64,000 nucleotides of DNA from Bacteroidota bacterium (GTDB lineage: Bacteria > Bacteroidota > Bacteroidia > AKYH767-A > OLB10), in the NCBI GenBank assembly GCA_016713925.1, contig JADJOH010000002.1, positions 992,001 to 1,056,000 on the forward strand, read 5' to 3'. Under the pieces are notes generated by a model. That model was given only the letters and a program-made list of their open reading frames with translations, searched no databases and was not told the DNA's origin. Position 1 is the stretch's first letter. The number at the start of each line of letters is the position of its first letter. Below are positions 54,729 to 62,439 of this stretch, piece after piece. The position numbers were made by a program, and so were the translations under genes.

Positions 54729-56276
54729 ATGAATAAAAAAATAGAATCCTTAGAGACAAAAAAAGAACAAGCCCTGCTAGGTGGCGGAGAAAACAGAATA
54801 GCGGCACAACATAAAAAAGGGAAGCTTACCGCAAGGGAACGACTTCATTTTTTACTTGACGAAGGCAGTTTCGAGGAAATTGGAATGTTTGTCACCCATC
54901 GCTCTACAGAATTTGGTTTAGAAAAAGAAATTTATCCCGGGGATGGTGTGGTTACCGGATATGGAAGAATAGACGGAAGACTGGTATATGTCTTCGCGCA
55001 AGATTTTACGGTTTTTGGCGGCTCATTATCTGAATCGCATGCCGGAAAAATTTGCAGGATCATGGATTTAGCCATGCAAAACGGGGCGCCTGTAATCGGG
55101 TTAAATGATTCGGGAGGAGCAAGGATACAGGAAGGAGTTGTCTCACTTGGTGGCTATGCGGATATCTTTTATCGCAACACCATGGCATCGGGTGTTGTTC
55201 CGCAGTTCAGCGCGATCATGGGTCCTTGTGCGGGTGGAGCGGTGTATTCACCGGCGATCACCGATTTTATTCTGATGGTAGAAAACACCAGTTACATGTT
55301 TGTTACCGGACCCAATGTGGTAAAAACGGTAACGCATGAAGAAGTCACCAGTGAAGATCTGGGGGGTGCATCGGCACATAGTACTAAATCAGGAGTCACG
55401 CATTTTTCCTGTGCAAATGAAATTGAATGCATACGTTATTTGAAAAGGCTCATGAGCTATGTTCCTTCCAATTGCGAAGAAACCGCACCGAGCCGTCCTT
55501 ATGAAACAGGCAATGAGTTACGTCCTGCATTAAATGCGATCATCCCGGAAAATCCAAATCAACCTTACGACATTCGCGATGTCATCAACGGTGTCATCGA
55601 TGAAGATGGAGAAGGATTTTTTGAAGTACATAAAAACTTTGCGGAAAACATTGTAGTGGGTTTCGCGCGATTAGCTGGAAAATCCATTGGTATCGTTGCC
55701 AATCAGCCGGCCTTTCTTGCCGGTGTATTGGATATTCATTCTTCCACAAAAGCAGCGCGATTTGTACGCTTTTGTGATTGCTTTAACATCCCCTTACTTG
55801 TGTTTGAAGATGTACCCGGTTTCCTTCCCGGCACCGATCAGGAATGGAATGGCATTATCACCAATGGAGCAAAATTACTTTTCGCCTTCAGCGAAGCGAC
55901 GGTACCGCGAATCACGGTCATCACCCGAAAGGCATATGGCGGAGCATACGATGTAATGAATTCGAAGCATATTGGTGCTGACATGAATTATGCATGGCCT
56001 ACTGCCGAGATTGCCGTAATGGGAGCGCGGGGTGCTGCCGAAATTATTTTTAAAGGCGAAATTGCAAAAGCGAAAGATCCTGCTGCGAAATTGAAAGAAA
56101 AGGAAGAGGAGTATATCAATCATTTTGCCAATCCGTATCGTGCGGCAGAGCGTGGCTATATCGATGAAGTTATTCTTCCGGAGCAAACGCGACTTAAGCT
56201 TATCACCTCATTTAGTATGTTGGAAAATAAAGTGGCCAAGCTTCCGAAAAAGAAGCACGGGAATATTCCGCTTTAA
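54729..56276 (+). CDS. Acyl-CoA carboxylase beta (carboxyltransferase) subunit
   Basis: 515 residues from ATG 54729 (MNKKIESLETKKEQALLGGG). Propionyl/methylcrotonyl/acetyl-CoA carboxylase-type carboxyltransferase: KLTARERLHFLLDEGSFEEI, the CoA-binding LNDSGGARIQEGVVSLGGYA and the C-terminal ITRKAYGGAYDVMNSKHIGA, AWPTAEIAVMGARGAAEII. It transfers the carboxyl group from biotin to an acyl-CoA, usually propionyl-CoA. No biotin-carboxylase or biotin-carrier gene lies nearby. Full length, intact. Confidence 0.92.
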   Translation: MNKKIESLETKKEQALLGGGENRIAAQHKKGKLTARERLHFLLDEGSFEEIGMFVTHRSTEFGLEKEIYPGDGVVTGYGRIDGRLVYVFAQDFTVFGGSLSESHAGKICRIMDLAMQNGAPVIGLNDSGGARIQEGVVSLGGYADIFYRNTMASGVVPQFSAIMGPCAGGAVYSPAITDFILMVENTSYMFVTGPNVVKTVTHEEVTSEDLGGASAHSTKSGVTHFSCANEIECIRYLKRLMSYVPSNCEETAPSRPYETGNELRPALNAIIPENPNQPYDIRDVINGVIDEDGEGFFEVHKNFAENIVVGFARLAGKSIGIVANQPAFLAGVLDIHSSTKAARFVRFCDCFNIPLLVFEDVPGFLPGTDQEWNGIITNGAKLLFAFSEATVPRITVITRKAYGGAYDVMNSKHIGADMNYAWPTAEIAVMGARGAAEIIFKGEIAKAKDPAAKLKEKEEEYINHFANPYRAAERGYIDEVILPEQTRLKLITSFSMLENKVAKLPKKKHGNIPL

Positions 56277-56279
56277 GGT

Positions 56280-56323
56280 CTCGTCATTACGCAATTCGTC
56301 TTCGACGATTTGAATCTGACGAG
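56280..56323. repeat. Dispersed hairpin element, copy D
   Basis: Outer arms CTCGTCA (56280-56286) and TGACGAG (56317-56323) with the inner hairpin TCGTC-TTC-GACGA. It is the same design as the copies at 117, 1049 and 1131, 55 kb away, directly behind the carboxyltransferase stop. Confidence 0.7.
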
Positions 56324-56337
56324 TCATTCCTTCATGT

Positions 56338-56375
56338 GGTGAAGCAGATTCCGCATCCTGCGGAAACGCTTCACC
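56338..56375. terminator. Long hairpin behind the carboxyltransferase gene
   Basis: GGTGAAGC ... GCTTCACC arms with an inner TTCCGCA-TCC-TGCGGAA hairpin. It is followed by CGCATTCCCCCTTTT, a weak T-tract, so it may end transcription; it could equally be another palindromic repeat. Confidence 0.45.
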
Positions 56376-56495
56376 GCATTCCCCCTTTTCACGCTAATGA
56401 GCAGGATTTTCACCCGCTAATGCGCTTAATTCGCCAAAAGGATAGGTTAAAAAGGAGATTTCAAGGGCTATTTTGCATACGTAGCACAGAAACAA

Positions 56496-56765
56496 ATGAT
56501 AAAACACGTCCCTTCCGTAGAACAATTCAATGCTTTGAGTTTTGATGAAAAAGCCTGGCATGTCTGGCATCACGCCACCTTTATGATGGTCCGACAAAAC
56601 AAACAATATAGAGTCAATCTGTATTATATGAACGGATACTATATTCAACTATGGTATCATGTGAAACGGAACAGGATCGACAAGATAGCGGCCACCTACT
56701 CCACCAAAGTGATGGATCCTTATCTTAAATTAATAGAAATTAAAGAATTATTTCCGGAATATTGA
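56496..56765 (+). CDS. Small conserved-looking protein of unknown function
   Basis: 89 residues starting MIKHVPSVEQFNALSFDEKA. It is rich in aromatic residues (WHVWHHATFMMVRQNKQYRV, YYMNGYYIQLWYHVKRNRID) and predicted to be alpha/beta without signal peptide or membrane helix. The composition and terminator behind it support a real gene. I do not recognise the family. It follows the carboxyltransferase by 219 bp with two hairpins between. Confidence 0.55.
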   Translation: MIKHVPSVEQFNALSFDEKAWHVWHHATFMMVRQNKQYRVNLYYMNGYYIQLWYHVKRNRIDKIAATYSTKVMDPYLKLIEIKELFPEY

Positions 56766-56785
56766 CGTCAACCCTTTATCCAATT

Positions 56786-56818
56786 CAAAGCCCTGCAAAT
56801 TGTGGGGCTTTGTTATTT
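56786..56818 (+). terminator. Intrinsic terminator behind the 89-residue gene
   Basis: CAAAGCCC / GGGGCTTTG stem with a short loop and a T-rich tail (GTTATTTATA). It lies 20 bp after the stop. Confidence 0.7.
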
Positions 56819-56953
56819 ATACCCTTTTCGGGAGATAAATTTGTAGAAACAACCATATAATATATTGTATAACAGGGTGTTAGCTTGCATGAAAAGGAAG
56901 GTTATTAAATGTTAAACCCGGTAATTCCTACTATTTAATGCCTAAAGATTCAC

Positions 56954-56961
56954 TACTTTTG
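56954..56961 (+). promoter_or_regulatory. -7 promoter box of the lamin-tail protein gene
   Basis: TACTTTTG matches TAnnTTTG exactly, 25 bp before the start at 56987. The -33 element is unclear. Confidence 0.5.
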
Positions 56962-56986
56962 CCAACAAATCATTAATACATCGAAA

Positions 56987-57871
56987 ATGAAAAAAATCTT
57001 TACTTTAGTATTGATCATAGCGGCTTTCACCCTTCAGTCGCGTGCTCAATCCAATCTTGTTATCAACGAAATTGATTACGATCAACCTTCTGTAGACAGC
57101 GCTGAATTCATTGAATTATATAATGCAAGCGGCTCTGCTATTAATCTGGGAGACTATACTGTAGTACTTTTTAATGGAAACTCAACCAGCAATGTTATTT
57201 ATGATAGCTTTCCATTACCGGCTCAAACGTTAAATGCCGGTGATTACTTTGTGATATGCGGTGGCGGTGGAAAAGTTCCAAATTGCGACTTGACTTTAAA
57301 TGCTATTTCAAATATTATTCAAAATGGTTCTCCTGATGCTGTAGCATTGCGCGAAAATCAAACGCTGAATATCGTTGACGTGGTAAGCTACGAGGGCAGT
57401 TGTATTGCACCTTATGTATCCGGCAATGGCCTTCCTCTTTCCAAGAGTGATACCTTGCAAACTGATAGCATTGCAGGACGTTTATTAGGCATTTCCAGAT
57501 TTCCTGACGGGAATGATACCAATGACGACTCTACAGATTTCAACCGGGTATGTATTACTCCCGGATATGCGAATTTGAACAGTAGTACAAATTGTGTAAC
57601 GGGATTAAGTACACCAAAATCTACATTGGCAATTTCTGTATATCCTAATCCATCAAGAGGTATCGTAACGATCGATTATAAAGCAACAAGTAACCGGGAA
57701 GTTAAAATTCGTGTTTCAGACATTCTTGGAAATGAGTTAAAAAATATCACATTGAAAAACGTCAATAAACAAGGACAAGTTGACTTATCAGAATATCAGA
57801 ATGGTATTTACTTTATTAAAGTGGAAGCGGCTAACGGGCAAAGTGTAAAGCGCATTATCCTGAACAGATAG
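56987..57871 (+). CDS. Secreted lamin-tail-domain protein with T9SS sorting domain
   Basis: 294 residues. Signal peptide (~1-20, LQSRAQ), a lamin-tail (LTD) domain (~22-200: LVINEIDYDQPSVDSAEFIE, LYNASGSAINLGDYTVVLF, AGDYFVICGG) and a T9SS type A sorting domain (AISVYPNPSRGIVTIDY, VRVSDILGNEL-type, YQNGIYFIKVEA). Lamin-tail domains in bacteria sit on secreted, often surface-attached proteins of uncertain function. Single-gene transcript: promoter box upstream and terminator just downstream. Confidence 0.85.
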   Translation: MKKIFTLVLIIAAFTLQSRAQSNLVINEIDYDQPSVDSAEFIELYNASGSAINLGDYTVVLFNGNSTSNVIYDSFPLPAQTLNAGDYFVICGGGGKVPNCDLTLNAISNIIQNGSPDAVALRENQTLNIVDVVSYEGSCIAPYVSGNGLPLSKSDTLQTDSIAGRLLGISRFPDGNDTNDDSTDFNRVCITPGYANLNSSTNCVTGLSTPKSTLAISVYPNPSRGIVTIDYKATSNREVKIRVSDILGNELKNITLKNVNKQGQVDLSEYQNGIYFIKVEAANGQSVKRIILNR

Positions 57872-57885
57872 AAAGTAGAAATTAT

Positions 57886-57925
57886 AAAAAAGCCTGCTGA
57901 TCCTTGTGAACAGCAGGCTTTTTTA
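57886..57925 (+). terminator. Intrinsic terminator behind the lamin-tail gene
   Basis: AAAAAGCCTGCTG / CAGCAGGCTTTTT stem of 13 bp with a ~14-nt loop and T-run; strong. The symmetric A/T flanks mean it can also end the convergent gene at 57949-58167. Confidence 0.88.
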
Positions 57926-57948
57926 ATTCACCCAATTGAACAGAAAAA

Positions 57949-58167
57949 CTACCCCACTTCGTCATTCAATTTTAACTTAATCGCTTTGCTTTTAAAAAAC
58001 ACCCGTTTTTCATGTCTGCAGGCATAGCAGAGGTAACGTTTTACCCGATACACTCCCAATAAGATGCTCCCGATCCGGAAATCAGAAGGACTGCGACTAA
58101 TACGGTCCATTACATTTCCACATTTTGTACAATGAACATTTGGTTTCATACCATTCATAAAGTGCAT
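57949..58167 (-). CDS. Small zinc-ribbon protein of unknown function
   Basis: 72 residues with two CxxC pairs: HCTKCGNVMDR and YLCYACRHEKR, typical of a zinc ribbon. Between them a short SDFRIGSILLGVYRV segment joins the two knuckles. There is no signal peptide or membrane helix, although IGSILLGVY is mildly hydrophobic. Possible role in nucleic-acid or protein binding; nothing more specific can be said. Convergent with the lamin-tail gene and sharing its terminator. Confidence 0.6.
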   Translation of the reverse strand: MHFMNGMKPNVHCTKCGNVMDRISRSPSDFRIGSILLGVYRVKRYLCYACRHEKRVFFKSKAIKLKLNDEVG

Positions 58168-58440
58168 TCCATTTTATTTACACAAAAGTCTAACATCAAT
58201 TTTTAGAATAGATTAAATCATTGTTTTTTAATTATTAATATAATCTCTAAAATTTCTAATAGATGGTAAGTCGAGAGGTCCTTCTTTTCGAAGTTTTGCA
58301 GATGTCATTTTTCCTACTCCGATAAACACAAGGTGAATCTCCCGGAGTACCGACAGGATGAGTAAAGGGTACCGTCAACTTTTACACACAGCGATTTCAT
58401 TCATTTGTTACAATGAATTCTCATTCGAAAAGTATTTTCA

Positions 58441-61400
58441 TTAAGGTGTGGTGAAATCAAAGGATGTATTGGCTCCCATTGTAACCGGAAGTTTAGACCA
58501 TGTTTCAAGACCATTTCTAAGTTCTACAACAATATAGTAGCTATTGCCAAGTGCTGCAGGCGGGAAATTTACGGTTACATATCCTGTAGTAGATAACTCC
58601 ACATTTTCGGAATATGCAATTGCATACGGACTAGTGGTGTTTCGTAGTGAAACGGTAATGGAGTCGCAGGCCATGGGATTTGCACTCTGTCCGTTGTCAA
58701 ATAAAACAGCTCTCATCGTTCCTGCTCCGTTTTTAAATCCTTCAATGAAGGTGCGCAAATTGAGTGCTGCCACATTCAAACAGAGCGAAACATGCACAGG
58801 TACTGCTTGAGAAACGATACAGCCGTTAGGGTCCGTTACCTGCACCGTGTAAGACGAGGTTGTAGCCGGCCAGGCTACCGGAGCGGCAATTGTTGTATTG
58901 CTAATAGAAGTATTAGGTGACCAGCTATAACCAAAGGTCGCATAAGGAGTAAATCTCCATGCATCATTGGCAGCACTGAAAATAGCCGAGTTTCGACCTG
59001 TAGGTGTTACAAACATATTACCGGCAGCATTCTCAATTCCCTGTGTAGTTGGTGCGCCGCTCACGGAAGATATTACTTCGCTATGGATTTCAATTTCATT
59101 GCTTCCTTCTGAAAGCACAATCTGTCCTCTCATCGGAAAGGCAGTACCGTTAAAGTGGTTGGTATTATATCTTACTACCAATTTCCGTGATGGGGCCACT
59201 CCGGTTGTAAAATAATCCACCACACTTGCATTCACCCCCGGGTTCAGATCATTCCACGCGAAAGCAATCAGGTTGCTGGGACTGGAAGCGGAAGGCAGGA
59301 TACCGCCCGCACAACAGCCATTCGCCATGTTGGAAGAAAATCCTATGAAGCCATTTGATGAGATATAGAAATCAGTATAGAGATTTCCGTAAAAATTAAA
59401 TGTAAAGCCAATTGGCAATGCTGTTGAAACTACATCATCCGTGAGCGTAACCGCAGTACCGGTACCGGTCAACGGTGCATAGGGGATGGAAGTGAGATTA
59501 TAATTTGTGATGGCATTTGATCCGGAAGGAAGAGCAGAAAGTTGAACTGTATCACCTGTACAGATAGAGTCGGGTGTTGCTGTTGCCAGAAGTGTGAATG
59601 AAGTAATAGTAATGTAATTCACCACGGTTGAAGTATCTGCACCAAGTGTATTACTAACAATCAACCTTACTGTATACTGTCCGGGCTGAGTATATATATG
59701 TGTAGGATTTTGCTGAGAAGAAGTACCGCCATCCCCGAAATCCCAGGACCATGTTTGCGGTATATCCAGAGAGGTATCATTGAATTTAATACTTGCAGGA
59801 CATGAAGCCGTTGTTTGTACTGCCGTAAATGCAGCGATTGGTGGAAGTGTTATATTAAGACAGAAGGAGGGATAAGTAAAGTCGACGGTTTCATCTCCAA
59901 CAGCACCTGAACTTCCTTGTGATGCAAAATAACCCATTCCTCTGCGGGCGAAAGCTTCCCAAATCTGACAACGATGAGCATTATTATAAAGAATATCATC
60001 CGCCAGAAGAATCGCATCTCTGGCATCAATATAACCCGGGCTGCATGGTTGTAATTTCATACCCTCCAGCACCAGACGCATGGCGACATTATTTCCTGCA
60101 GTACCTGTATAAAGATTGGTACTAAAACCAAAATCACGAATAAGGAACCAGGTCATATCCCAGATGGCATCACACCAGATTTCGCCACGTTGATGAACCG
60201 TAGAACTGGTCGCAAGGTTTGCATACGTCTGTGGATTGATATTCATATCCGTCGAATAGCGATAACGACGTATACCCTGTCCGGTAGTTGCCTGTCCCAA
60301 AGCATAGGTACCTATTCCACGACCCATCGTACCCAGATCACCCGGCTCGATGGTTAAAATTAATCCCAACCAATCGCTCCATCCCTCTCCGCCCTGCTCT
60401 GCATTTTGCAAACAACTGGAAGCGGCAGGTCCACCGGTCAATCGATTCGAAACACCATGACCATACTCATGCGCTACGATGCCATTATCAAAGGATCCAT
60501 CCAGTTGATTAGGAGCAGGGCAAATGACTAATGTAGCATTAACGGTGACCGCATTGTTTAATTCTGTTTTCATAGAGGTTCCTACTGTCTGAGTAACTGA
60601 AACAGTAGGAATGGTTATGGTTTGTGTTGGTGCCCCAGTCATACCCGGAGGAGTGGATCCCGCAACATTATTGGCGATAATCACACCAATAGCACCTGCA
60701 TCCTGGGCAAATTGCGTTTTGATAAAGTAACTACAGGTGCCCCGGTCAATAAGTGCTATTTTGCCTGCTATAGCAGCAGCATTGGTAAAAGCAGTGCAAC
60801 CATCTGAGCTCGTTCCTACTCCATCCTGGGCAAGCACTACATCTGCCGTAATATTGAAAGCGGAAGCCGGATTATAACTTGCAATTGCAATTGACTTTAA
60901 ACCGGCAATAGCAACAGGAGCATTTACATTCAATGAATTTGTACAAGAGCCCGAATTTGGATTGGACCACAAATACATTTGCATCCGTGGATTGGAACCA
61001 TCATCGGGTGTTGCAAAGTTGGCATTATTGGTTCCCCCGCCATCTAATCCCTCTGCATTAACATAATCATTACCAAGGCCGCCATTGCCATAATTGTTAC
61101 TTTGAAAATTTCCGGCCACCTCATTAAAACCATGCTGGTATAAAACATCATGAATCATATTGTTCATGTAAAACAAATTGGTCAGAGATGCATCGCGGAT
61201 ATAGGCATTGGATGAATCGGGATGAAAAGGATAGTTAAACGTTTGCAGTGCACCTCCATCGGGAGAATATCCGGGTAAATTATCATTGTTGGCATCTTCA
61301 TAGGCATAAACATTGTTACCTCTGGTGATATTGTACTCTACTCCTGTCGCTCCGTTGGTATCGTGCCAGCCATATGGAGAAGGAACGGGTTCAGAGGGAT

Positions 61401-62196
61401 CATTCAGCAATTGACGCGGGCCATGAATCGGGCTTTCCACCGGCAGCGGGAACACGTTGTATTGTGCGGTACCGGAACCGGGCATGGGCTGAGGCTGCGG
61501 AGAAGGTTCTGCAACATGTGAAGAATGATCATGAGGTCCTTCAAATCCACAGGAAACCACCCAATCATTCTTTTCGAGATACTGACCTGTGAGGGCATCA
61601 ACGCGAACATTCCACCAATGAGAACCATTTTTAAGATCTACGTTGACATTCCATGCGAGTTTTACACCCTTCAATGTCGGAACATACATCAGCTCAACAG
61701 TGACGGGAGAAGAAGCAACCGCGGGCATATTGAAAAAAAACTTTTTTCCGCTTTTTTCAACTTTAACGGAAGGACCTATTGGAGTCGTATTCAATTCCAA
61801 ATGCTGAAATGCAAATTGTATGGCTTGTTGTGGGCTAATAGTTGGCTGATCGGAATTTACTTTATTTTCAAGGTCCGCCACGAAAGGAGGTTTTAACCCA
61901 TAGGCCTTGCCGTTACGAATGAGTACGGGAGCGATGGCATTAAAAACGGGGATGTTTTTATAATGTTGCTGGAGATAATTATAAGTGATTCCGGTTCGCT
62001 CCTCGGTATATTGATTACTGATGAACCATCCGGTAATGTCTTTATCACTTAAACCGAACTGCTCCTTATTTTCATTCAGGTATTTTTGGATAGCCGGCAG
62101 TTGTTGTGCGGTGGCTGATTGGATGTTCATCGAAAAAATGATAGCTGAAAGGAATCCAACCATCAGCCGGTAGCGCAATAAGATAGAAGTATGCAT
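58441..62196 (-). CDS. M36 (fungalysin-like) metallopeptidase with PA and PKD domains
   Basis: 1251 residues. Signal peptide (~1-30, SATAQ); FTP/PepSY-like propeptide (~35-210); M36 catalytic region with NNMIHDVLYQHGFNEVAGNF, AHEYGHGVSNRLTGG (zinc-binding H576-E577-x-x-H580) and EGWSDWLGLIL. A protease-associated (PA) insert lies near 445-550 (ALIDRGTCSYFIKTQFAQDA). A PKD domain (SWDFGDGGTSSQQNPTHIYT) and further beta domains follow. It ends FDFTTP right after a beta domain that relatives usually follow with calcium-binding and T9SS sorting parts; I see none here. Secreted protease; export route after the signal peptide unclear. Confidence 0.85.
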   Translation of the reverse strand: MHTSILLRYRLMVGFLSAIIFSMNIQSATAQQLPAIQKYLNENKEQFGLSDKDITGWFISNQYTEERTGITYNYLQQHYKNIPVFNAIAPVLIRNGKAYGLKPPFVADLENKVNSDQPTISPQQAIQFAFQHLELNTTPIGPSVKVEKSGKKFFFNMPAVASSPVTVELMYVPTLKGVKLAWNVNVDLKNGSHWWNVRVDALTGQYLEKNDWVVSCGFEGPHDHSSHVAEPSPQPQPMPGSGTAQYNVFPLPVESPIHGPRQLLNDPSEPVPSPYGWHDTNGATGVEYNITRGNNVYAYEDANNDNLPGYSPDGGALQTFNYPFHPDSSNAYIRDASLTNLFYMNNMIHDVLYQHGFNEVAGNFQSNNYGNGGLGNDYVNAEGLDGGGTNNANFATPDDGSNPRMQMYLWSNPNSGSCTNSLNVNAPVAIAGLKSIAIASYNPASAFNITADVVLAQDGVGTSSDGCTAFTNAAAIAGKIALIDRGTCSYFIKTQFAQDAGAIGVIIANNVAGSTPPGMTGAPTQTITIPTVSVTQTVGTSMKTELNNAVTVNATLVICPAPNQLDGSFDNGIVAHEYGHGVSNRLTGGPAASSCLQNAEQGGEGWSDWLGLILTIEPGDLGTMGRGIGTYALGQATTGQGIRRYRYSTDMNINPQTYANLATSSTVHQRGEIWCDAIWDMTWFLIRDFGFSTNLYTGTAGNNVAMRLVLEGMKLQPCSPGYIDARDAILLADDILYNNAHRCQIWEAFARRGMGYFASQGSSGAVGDETVDFTYPSFCLNITLPPIAAFTAVQTTASCPASIKFNDTSLDIPQTWSWDFGDGGTSSQQNPTHIYTQPGQYTVRLIVSNTLGADTSTVVNYITITSFTLLATATPDSICTGDTVQLSALPSGSNAITNYNLTSIPYAPLTGTGTAVTLTDDVVSTALPIGFTFNFYGNLYTDFYISSNGFIGFSSNMANGCCAGGILPSASSPSNLIAFAWNDLNPGVNASVVDYFTTGVAPSRKLVVRYNTNHFNGTAFPMRGQIVLSEGSNEIEIHSEVISSVSGAPTTQGIENAAGNMFVTPTGRNSAIFSAANDAWRFTPYATFGYSWSPNTSISNTTIAAPVAWPATTSSYTVQVTDPNGCIVSQAVPVHVSLCLNVAALNLRTFIEGFKNGAGTMRAVLFDNGQSANPMACDSITVSLRNTTSPYAIAYSENVELSTTGYVTVNFPPAALGNSYYIVVELRNGLETWSKLPVTMGANTSFDFTTP

Positions 62197-62385
62197 AATA
62201 GTATATGTTTCAGTATTTAATCAGGAAAAGCAGGGGATCACTTATGAAACCGGGCAATAAGGAATTGGAAAGATATGAAAAACAGGTTTTATTTACAAAA
62301 ATACTTGGCAAAGAGCGATTATCAGAAGGTGTAATAGCAAAAGACTGAAGGGTTTCGGCTGTTCAAGGGCAGGTAAATTAATGGC

Positions 62386-62421
62386 AAAAAAAAGCCCCGA
62401 AGATATCTCCCCGGGGCTTCT
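62386..62421 (-). terminator. Intrinsic terminator of the PKD-like cargo gene (minus strand)
   Basis: On the minus strand AAGCCCCGGGG ... TCTTCGGGGCTT forms a stem followed by eight Ts. It lies just after the stop at 62440. Confidence 0.8.
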
Positions 62422-62439
62422 CACTAAATAATTTGATTA

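Noticed and set aside
58255..58345. Short minus-strand ORF (~26 codons, MTSAKLRKEG...) behind the M36 gene
   Set aside because: Too short, no recognisable family and no ribosome-binding context.
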